Source of the DNA: Biomphalaria glabrata | Lineage: Eukaryota > Mollusca > Gastropoda > Planorbidae | Reading direction: 5' to 3' | DNA length: 64,000 nucleotides | Assembly: GCF_947242115.1 (NCBI RefSeq) | Contig: NC_074716.1 | Coordinates: forward strand, 432,001 to 496,000 | Part shown: in pieces, positions 55,400-64,000 of the stretch | How the letters are laid out: each line of letters starts with the position of its first letter | How positions within the stretch are numbered: position 1 is the stretch's first letter | Notes under the pieces: generated by a model | Seen by the model: only the letters and a program-made list of their open reading frames with translations | What the model was told of the DNA's origin: nothing | The model's database searches: none | Program-made: the position numbers and the translations under genes

Positions 55400-58300
55400 C
55401 ATCCTCCAAAACTTAGTCAGTCATCATTGACACTTAAACATAACAATTCTCAATCTTATCATTGACACTAAGTCATTACTATTCTCAATCTAATCATTGA
55501 CACTAAGACATTACCATTCTCAATCTAATCATTGACACTAAGGCATTACCATTCTCAATGTAATCATTGACACTAAAAAATTACCATTCTTAATCTAAAA
55601 ACTGACATAAGATTCTCAATGTAATCATTGACACTATGACATTACCATTCTCAATCTAATCATTGACACTAAGACCTTCCATTCTTAATCTAATCATTGA
55701 CACTAAGGCATTAACATTCTCAATCTAATCATTGACACTAAGACATAACCATTCTCAATCTAATCATTGACATAACATTCTCAATGTAATCATTGACACT
55801 AAGACATTACCATTCTCAATGTAATCATTGACACTAAAACATTACCATTCTCAATTTAATCATTGACACCAAGACATTACCATTCTCAAAGTAATCATTG
55901 ACACTAAAAAATTACCATTCTTAATCTAAAAACTGACATAAGATTCTCAATCTAATCATTGACACTAAGACATTACCATTCTCAATCTAATCATTTACAC
56001 TAAGACATTACCATTCTCAATCTAATCATTGACACTAAGACATTACCATTCTCAATCTAATCATTGACACTAAGTCATTACCATTCTCAATGTAATCATT
56101 GAAACTAAGACATTACCATTCTCAATCTAATCATTGACACTAAGACATTAACATTCTCAATCTAATCATTGACACTAAGACCTTCCATTCTTAATCTAAT
56201 CATTGACACCAAGTCATTACCATTCTCAATCTAATCATTGACACTAAGACCTTCCATTCTTAATCTAATCATTGACACTAAGTCATTAACATTCTCAATC
56301 TAATCATTGACACTAAGACATTACCATTCTCAATCTAATCATTTACACTAAGACATTACCATTCTCAATCTAATCATTGATACTAAGACATTACCATTCT
56401 CAATCTAATCATTGACACTAAGTCATTACCATTCTCAATGTAATCATTGAAACTAAGACATTACCATTCTCAATCTAATCATTTACTCTAAGACATTACC
56501 ATTCTCAATCTAATCATTGACACTAAGACATTACCATTCTCAATCTAATCATTGACACTAAGTCATTACGATTCTCAATGTAATCATTGAAACTAAGACA
56601 TTACCATTCTCAATCTAATCATTGACACTAAGTCATTAACATTCTCAATCTAATCATTGACACTAAGACATTACCATTCTCAATCTAATCATTGACATAA
56701 CATTCTCAATGTAATCATTGACACTAAAACATTACCATTCTCAATCTAATCATTGACACTAAGACCTTCCATTCTTAATCTAATCATTGACACTAAGTCA
56801 TTAACATTCTCAATCTAATCATTGACACTAAAACATTATCATTCTCAATGTAATCATTGACACCAAGACATTACCATTCTCAATGAAATCATTGTCACTA
56901 AGACATTACCATTCTCAAATTAATCATTGAAACTAAGACATTACCATTCTCAATCTAATCATTGACACTAAGTCATTACCATTCTCAATCTAATCATTTA
57001 CACTAAGACATTACCATTCTCAATCTAATCATTGACACTAAGACATTACCATTCTCAATCTAATCATTTACACTAAGACATTACCATTCTCAATCTAATC
57101 ATTGACACTAAGACATTACCATTCTCAATCTAATCATTGACACTAAGTCTTTACCATTCTCAATGTAATCATTGAAACTAAGACATTAACATTCTCAATC
57201 TAATCATTGACACTAAGACATAACCATTCTCAATCTAATCATTGACATAACATTCTCAATCTAATCATTGACACTAAGACATTACCATTCTCAATCTAAT
57301 CATTGACACCAAGACATTACCATTCTCAAAGTAATTATTGACACTAAAAAATTACCATTCTTAATCTAAAAACTGACATAAGATTCTCAATCTTATTATT
57401 GACACTAAGACATTACCATTCTCAATCTAATCATTGACACTAAGACCTTCCATTCTTAATCTAATCATTGACACTAAGTCATTAACATTCTCAATCTAAT
57501 CATTGACACTAAAACATTATCATTCTCAATGTAATCATTGACACCAAGACATTACCATTCTCAATGAAATCATTGTCACTAAGACATTACCATTCTCAAA
57601 TTAATCATTGAAACTAAGACATTACCATTCTCAATCTAATCATTGACACTAAGTCATTACCATTCTCAATCTAATCATTTACACTAAGACATTACCATTC
57701 TCAATCTAATCATTGACACTAAGAAATTACCATTCTCAATCTAATCATTTACACTAAGACATTACCATTCTCAATCTAATCATTGACACTAAGACATTAC
57801 CATTCTCAATCTAATCATTGACACTAAGTCTTTACCATTCTCAATGTAATCATTGAAACTAAGACATTAACATTCTCAATCTAATCATTGACACTAAGAC
57901 ATAACCATTCTCAATCTAATCATTGACATAACATTCTCAATCTAATCATTGACACTAAGACATTACCATTCTCAATCTAATCATTGACACCAAGACATTA
58001 CCATTCTCAAAGTAATTATTGACACTAAAAAATTACCATTCTTAATCTAAAAACTGACATAAGATTCTCAATCTTATTATTGACACTAAGACATTACCAT
58101 TCTCAATCTAATCATTGACACTAAGACATTACCATTCTCAATCTAATCATTGACACTAAGTCATTACCATTCTCAATGTAATCATTGAAACTAAGACATT
58201 ACCATTCTCAATGTAATCATTGACACTAAAACATTACCATTATCAATCTAATCATTGACACTAAGACATTACCATTCTCAATCTAATCATTGACACTAAG

Positions 58301-59689
58301 ACATTACCATTCTCAATGTAATCATTGACACCAAGACATTACCATTCTCAATGTAATCATTGACACTAAAAAATTACCATTCTTAATCTAATCATTGACA
58401 CTAAGTCATTACCATTCTCAATGTAATCATTGAAACTAAGACATTACCATTCTCAATCTAATCATTGACACTAAGACATTACCATTCTCAATCTAATCAT
58501 TGACACTAAGACCTTCCATTCTTAATCTAATCATTGACACTAAGTCATTAACATTCTCAATCTAATCATTGACACTAAGACATTACCATTCTCAATCTAA
58601 TCATTTACACTAAGACATTACCATTCTCAATCTAATCATTGACACTAAGTCATTACCATTCTCAATGTAATCATTGAAACTAAGACATTACCATTCTCAA
58701 TCTAATCATTGACACTAAGACATTACCATTCTCAATCTAATCATTGACACTAAGACCTTCCATTCTTAATCTAATCATTGACACTAAGTCATTAACATTC
58801 TCAATCTAATCATTGACACTAAGACATTACCATTCTCAATCTAATCATTGACATAACATTCTCAATGTAATCATTGACACTAAAACATTACCATTCTCAA
58901 TCTAATCATTGACACTAAGACCTTCCATTCTTAATCTAATCATTGACACTAAGTCATTACCATTCTCAATCTAATCAATGACACTAAGACCTTCCATTCT
59001 TAATCTAATCATTGACACTAAGTCATTAACATTCTCAATCTAATCATTGACACTAAGACATTACCATTCTTAATCTAATCATTGACACTAAGACATTACC
59101 ATTCTCAATCTAATCATTGACACTAAGTCATTACGATTCTCAATGTAATCATTGAAACTAAGACATTACCATTCTCAATCTAATCATTGACACTAAGTCA
59201 TTAACATTCTCAATCTAATCATTGACACTAAGACATTACCATTCTCAATCTAATCATTGACATAACATTCTCAATGTAATCATTGACACTAAAACATTAC
59301 CATTCTCAATGTAATCATTGTCACTAAGACATTACCATTCTCAAATTAATCATTGAAACTAAGACATTACCATTCTCAATCTAATCATTGACACTAAGTC
59401 ATTACCAATCTCAATCTAATCATTGACACTAAGTCATTACCATTCTCAATCTAATCATTTACACTAAGTCATTACCATTCTCAATCTAATCATTGACACT
59501 AAGACATTACCATTCTCAATCTAATCATTGACACTAAGTCATTACCATTCCCAATCTAATCATTGACACTAAGACATTACCATTGACAACAAGACATTAC
59601 CATTTTCAATGTAATCATTGACACTAAGACATTGCTATTCTCAATGTAATTATTGACACTAAGACATTACCATTCTCAATCTAACCATT
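55400..59689. repeat. 35-bp minisatellite array, about 120 units
   Basis: Unit: CATTACCATTCTCAATCTAA then TCATTGACACTAAGA. Common variants are AATGTAATC, CATTTACAC, GTCATTA, a shortened ACCTTCCATTCTTAAT unit and a short TGACATAACATT unit. Variants recur in blocks: TAACCATTCT within a CATAACC unit at 57221 and 57902, and AAACATTATC at 56831 and 57512, both 681 bp apart, showing a higher-order repeat. The array ends at the target duplication of the solo LTR at 59690. Confidence 0.96.
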
Positions 59690-60105
59690 TGTATCGTCTT
59701 GAATGGTGTGAATGTTGATTGAATGGTATTAAGGCCTCTTCTGGCCTTGATGTAGTGTTCTTGTATTCTTAATTAAACACATCACATATTATGGATAAAA
59801 TAATCACAAACTCCTCTCTGGCAGACAAATATTTATTACATCAAATAATAGTTCAGAAAGTAGGCAATCTCAGCCATAAAATATCATCGCGAATTATTTC
59901 ACATCAAATACAAACTACATCCATAGAAAAAGCTCCAATTAGGTACTCATATTATTTAATCCAATTTCAGAAAACAGAGACACCTCCGTCTCTTGATACA
60001 TCATGGCGCTAACTTACTAAAAAAAAATGTGGTCGCGTGATCAAAAATGGTACCTCTTTGCTTGACAATGTGTAAGACCCATTTCACTCTAATCATAGTA
60101 TTACA
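59690..60105. mobile_element. Solo LTR inside the 35-bp satellite
   Basis: TGTATCGTCTTGAATGGTGT at 59690 and ...CATAGTATTACA ending at 60105 (TG...CA). CCATT at 59685-59689 and 60106-60110 is a 5-bp target duplication; removing the insert restores a satellite unit. A 73-codon open stretch at 59791-60012 inside it shows no similarity and is not called. Confidence 0.85.
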
Positions 60106-60745
60106 CCATTGACACTAAGAGATTACCATCCTCAATCTAATGATTGTCTCAGTGTTATCATTGGCACTAAGACATTACTATTCTCAATGTAATCATTGAT
60201 ACTAAGACATTACCATTATCAATCTAATCAATAACACTAAGACATTACCATTCTCACTGTTATCATTGACACTAAGACATTACCATTCTCAATCTAATCA
60301 GTGACACTAGACATTACCATTCTCAATCTAATCAATGACACTAATACATTAACATTTTCACTGTTATCATTGGCACTATGACATTACTATTCTCAATGTA
60401 ATCATTGATACTAAGACATTACCATTATCAATCTAATCAATAACACTAAGACATTACCATTCTCACTGTTATCATTGACACTAAGACATTACCATTCTCA
60501 ATCTAATCAGTGACACTAGACATTACCATTCTCAATCTAATCAATGACACTAATACATTACCATTTTCACTGTTATCATTGGCACTACGACATTACTATT
60601 CTCAATGTAATCTTCGATACTAAGACATTACCATTATCAATCTAATCAATAACACTAAGACATTACCATTCTCACTGTTATCATTGACACTAACACATTA
60701 CCATTATCAATGTAATCAATAACACTAAGACATTACCATTCTCCA
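60106..60745. repeat. Variant block of the 35-bp satellite with about 210-bp period
   Basis: Units here carry CACTGTTATCATTG and CAATCTAATCAATAACACTA. GTTATCATTGG occurs at 60153, 60363 and 60572, a six-unit higher-order period of 209-210 bp not seen left of the solo LTR. Confidence 0.9.
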
Positions 60746-61224
60746 TCTAGACAAAATTTACATGGTCACAGTTTAAAAGTGAGGAAAGCAACAAACAACA
60801 ATTAAATTTAAGAATCTATATTCATTACCCAGCTCAAATACAAACAGATGCTTAGATAATAATAAATAATTAATAATATAAATAAAAAATTAGTATAAAA
60901 AATATCAATAGTGCAACAACTTGTATTTTTTTTTTTTTTGCATTTGCACAGTAACAGAACTGGTATAGAAAAATACAAGACATAAATGTGGGAGCCACCG
61001 CTGGGCCAAAGTAAAAACACGGCATGGCTGGGCCAAAGTAAAAACACAGCATATTTGTATTTTTTTAAGCATTGTTCACCCCAGCAGCAGTAAATCTCTA
61101 CATGGCAAAATAACAAAGCAAAATTTGAGTAATAGTTTAATAATAATAATAATGATGCTGAAGATAAAAGATGAGTGCAGTGTTTTCATAAACCCTATTA
61201 CAACCTACTTTCCTCTATGGCAAA
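60746..61224. other. AT-rich stretch with a short duplication
   Basis: GCTGGGCCAAAGTAAAAACA occurs twice (61000, 61028). The minus-strand open frames here are low-complexity and not supported as genes. Confidence 0.6.
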
Positions 61225-61400
61225 AAGGTGCCTAAATTAATCTTTATAGTGCTTACAGGAGCATCCCGTTACGCCATCCTTGAAGATACCATTTGGCATG
61301 CAGTCGCCCCCCATGTGGGATAATTTTCCAACCCATCACAGCTGTTGAATGATAAGTATTTCTTCTATACTACCCACACCAGCCTCCAGCAGAACATTTT
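61225..61400 (-). mobile_element. LINE scrap, relative of 17600-18035
   Basis: CGTTACGCCATCCTTGAAGA, TTTGGCATGCAGTCGCC and CATGTGGGATAATTTTCC parallel 17925-18010 in the same order and orientation. Heavily decayed. Confidence 0.5.
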
Positions 61401-62043
61401 TTTAAGGTAGTTCTGCCAGTGTAGGAAAGTTTGGTGAGAACTACTGCTTGGATATATATATATATATATTTAATTGTGAAACTTGAAAAATCTTCTTTTT
61501 ATGAAACAAAACTAAATATAACTTTTATTACAACATAACACTAACCTTAATACTAACCTAGATGAAATGAAATAAATCTAGTAGCAATAATATAAAATGG
61601 TATTTTAAGTATTTTAAACAAAATCTAACTCACTACAAAAAACCTGTCTGTACAGTTTCAGATCCCTGGGTAATTTGCATTACACTAGACCATTTTTGTA
61701 ATTTCACCATCCTCACTGCATATCCGCCAACCAATCGCTAATTTCTCAACGTTACCTTGGAAACACACACACACACTCCATAACACTGCTATACACATTT
61801 TTATGAACATACAAAATATAAACATTGTATAAGTATGTCTTTATATAACTTTTGTTTTATAATTATTTTATCTAAGTAATTGACTAAGTAATTGTAATCA
61901 TAGTCCTAAATATAATTTTGAGATCTTGTTTTCTAGTCTTAACATTACGAAAGATAACAATCTAAAAGGTTAATAGTTATTGAGCTAACAAACTAATATT
62001 AGAAAATGGTAAAATAAAAAAATCACTGAATACAATATATTTA
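61401..62043. other. AT-rich stretch with small TA and CA runs
   Basis: (TA) run near 61454-61468 and (CA) run near 61766. No genes. Confidence 0.5.
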
Positions 62044-62130
62044 CAGGGTGTGTCAAAAAAAATGTATACACACTTTGAACTGTCATAGACAATTTATTTC
62101 CCGTTCTACAATGCTAAATTTCAGCACATG
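62044..62130. mobile_element. Mariner-like left end
   Basis: TACAGGGTGTGTCAAAAAAA followed by TGTATACACACTTTGAACTG is the kind of terminus seen in Tc1/mariner elements, which insert at TA. The right end is not found before the LTR at 62223 or in the rest of the window. Confidence 0.5.
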
Positions 62131-62222
62131 GAAAGCTTAATGTCTAATTAAAGTCAAAGTCATCAAGATAAGGCAGAGGAAATGGTTGGGAGGGAGGGGG
62201 TCTGTCAATGAACGTTGAATGG

Positions 62223-62793
62223 TGTAATATTGAGTTCTTACTTCCTGAAGTACTCTAGACACGTGACAAGACAAACACTATACGACTGACTCAAGTCCGT
62301 TCAGCAGACAACATGAAGTTTATTTTACTATAATAATAATAATATACTGCACTCCTTGTTAGTGCTACAAGTCAAGAAATAATAATCCTATCAGCATAAC
62401 AGCGGTATCAAAAGTATCCAATACGTTAACAACAAATCATGTCCGCATCTCAGCGGGCAACACTGTGCAGAAATATAGATTAACTAATACATGTCTCAAA
62501 AGACCACTGGCAACAACTGCCCACAAGTTACTTTCTAACTGAAATTACTACAGACTTTTCTAAGTCGCTACTGTCCATCCCGGACTAAAATATACTTGAC
62601 CACTCGGTCCAAAGAATAACACTTGACTTCTAACTTGACTTCACTTGACTGCTTTACTTGACTGACTGACTGACTTCAAAGTCAACTTTATTCATTCTAC
62701 TTCCTGTTTTCTACATTAGGAATTCCACGTGTCTTTTAAACTATTAACATGATGTGAACTTTAGATCATGCAATGTCAACTAAGACTGTGACA
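62223..62793 (-). repeat. LTR of an LTR retrotransposon fossil that leaves the window
   Basis: TGTAATATTGAGTTCTTACT at 62223, ...TAAGACTGTGACA to 62793. A pyrimidine tract CCCTTTCCCTC at 62799-62809 is, on the minus strand, a purine tract just before the LTR. So this is the 3' LTR of a minus-strand element extending past 64000. Same family as 51234-51813. Confidence 0.7.
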
Positions 62794-64000
62794 TTACGCC
62801 CTTTCCCTCAAAAAAAAAAGATTTTGTAAAAATCTTTTGAAATTTAAGTAATAATACTATTATATGTATAGTCACATCTTTTGAGAGAGAAATAATCCAT
62901 ACAAATGTACAATGTGTGCTATAATCTCTGGCACATGTCTTATCATGCTATCAAAAAATTTGATGAGACTAATATATGGTCTCATTTGACCTTACAATAT
63001 TTGAAAAAATATTTGTCTGTGTAGACAATACTCATAGTTGTCAACATTACTCAAAAAGCAAGTGTTTCTTTACACAAAATTTCAAAGTAAATTCTCAATT
63101 TATCAAAAGAATGCTTTCAATATTAATTTTACAAAGGAATGAGCAGCCATGAAAAATGCTCGTATACAAATATACTTAGTTTATCCCATCAGGTTACATA
63201 ATCAAATGAAAAATATTGACAATGGTTACATGGTCAAATGAAAAGATATTGACAATGTTCTTTAAAATAAATCAATGCAAGTGAAATGTATCTATAATAA
63301 ATATTTATGTTGTCTCAATGGTTTATGTACAAAAATAATGGCAATGTTTTGACAATGCTACTAAATCATGAAAGTCAAGAAAATATATTCTTTAATGATG
63401 ATTTATGAGGAACATATTTAAATCATCAAAGTCATAAGCATATTAAAGCATCAAGGTCGTTATCATGATATTCATTTGGCTCATATGTCTTACTGTGAGC
63501 ACAAGTTCTTTTAACATAAGTGTAAGTTACAATCTTCTCTCGAAAAAATGAATCAGCTTTTCACGTTATGTAACATCAAATATGTTACTTCGAGCCATTA
63601 ATAGTGCTCTAATAGTCTTCATCACTCAAATACAATGTTCTATTCAAAAATCAAATATATTACTTTGAGCCATTAATAGTGCTCCAATAGTCTTCATGAA
63701 TCAAGTACAATGTTCTTTCAAAAATCAAGTATATTACTTCGAGCCATTAATCATGCTTCGATAGTTTTCTCATATCCATACAATATTCTTCTCAAAATTA
63801 GTGTTATCATCACATAATATAAAATATACTGCTTGAGCCATCAATAATGCTCCAAAAGTTTTGTCATTAAATACTCCTCAAAAAATATCAGTGTCTACAT
63901 CACACATCATCAAATATATTACTTCACGAGCCATCAATAATGCTCCAATAATTTTCTCATATTAAATACAATCTTCTCAAAAAGTCAGTGTCTACGACAA
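62794..64000 (-). mobile_element. Internal 3' part of the LTR fossil, with local repeats
   Basis: No coding frame is recognised here. Imperfect repeats fill the right part: GAGCCATTAATAGTGCT-like words at 63592, 63667, 63741, 63835 (GAGCCATCAATA) and 63928, 74-94 bases apart. A further pair containing AATCAAATG...TATTGACAATG occurs at 63200-63255. The rest of the element lies outside the window. Confidence 0.5.

Noticed and set aside
59791-60012. 73-residue frame inside the solo LTR
   Set aside because: Short, no similarity, and wholly inside an LTR bounded by a target duplication.
55400-60745. CRISPR-like array of short repeats
   Set aside because: Units are contiguous variants of one 35-bp sequence with no unique spacers, in a eukaryotic satellite context.
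60808-61116. Minus-strand 102-residue frame
   Set aside because: Low-complexity, includes a short duplicated segment and a poly(K) from an A-run; no gene signals.

Overview
The window is AT-rich nuclear DNA of an animal, most likely a heterobranch gastropod (a freshwater snail of the Biomphalaria/Bulinus kind). That guess is inference. It rests on several I-clade LINE copies ending in (GAA)n, three tRNA-derived SINE-like families, a Mutator-like transposase of the type common in molluscs, a SWIM-type gene of a molluscan multicopy family, and islands of TCTAGA/AGATCT-rich DNA. There are no bacterial features, rRNA genes, tRNA genes or CRISPR arrays.

Layout. 1-9 kb: the 3' part of a LINE, then three tiny phase-0 exons ending an unrecognised host gene (+). 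A Ty3/Gypsy fossil (-, 2797-6543, 5-bp target duplication) sits in one of its introns. 9-10 kb: a GC-rich composite SINE-like repeat. 10.7-22.3 kb: minus-strand coding remnants. Two exons match the C-terminus of the 26S proteasome ATPase PSMC2/Rpt1 but read through the normal stop. Six phased exons plus one decayed coding stretch belong to an unrecognised gene carrying stops, a deletion and a lost splice donor. LINE and SINE insertions lie between them. 22.5-25 kb: a decayed LINE with a SINE inside it. 25.3-27.2 kb: a decayed hAT transposon with BED finger, 16-bp terminal inverted repeats (TIRs) and a target duplication. 28.2-32.3 kb: a broken SWIM-domain gene, one of whose exons is split by a LINE with a 12-bp target duplication. 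32.3-35.7 kb: a hAT element inside another hAT element. 36-39.6 kb: SINEs, inverted repeats and TAGA-rich DNA.

39.7-44.8 kb: a satellite of about 220-bp monomers with a 1102-bp higher-order repeat. 45.4-50.2 kb: a broken two-exon Mutator-like transposase gene behind a candidate promoter with two NRF1-type palindromes. Its intron holds a TIR element and tandem repeats. 50.8-54.4 kb: a hAT element that splits an old LINE tail and carries two solo LTRs, then an LTR-like fossil split by a hAT-type MITE. 55.4-60.7 kb: a 35-bp minisatellite of more than 120 units with its own higher-order repeats (681 and about 210 bp), cut by a solo LTR. 61-64 kb: LINE and mariner-like ends, then the LTR and internal part of an LTR fossil that runs out of the window.

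No complete, evidently working gene is present. The host-derived pieces are terminal exons (one gene, +) and decaying remnants (three minus- or plus-strand loci). The rest is a mobile-element and satellite landscape in which target duplications let the order of several insertions be read.
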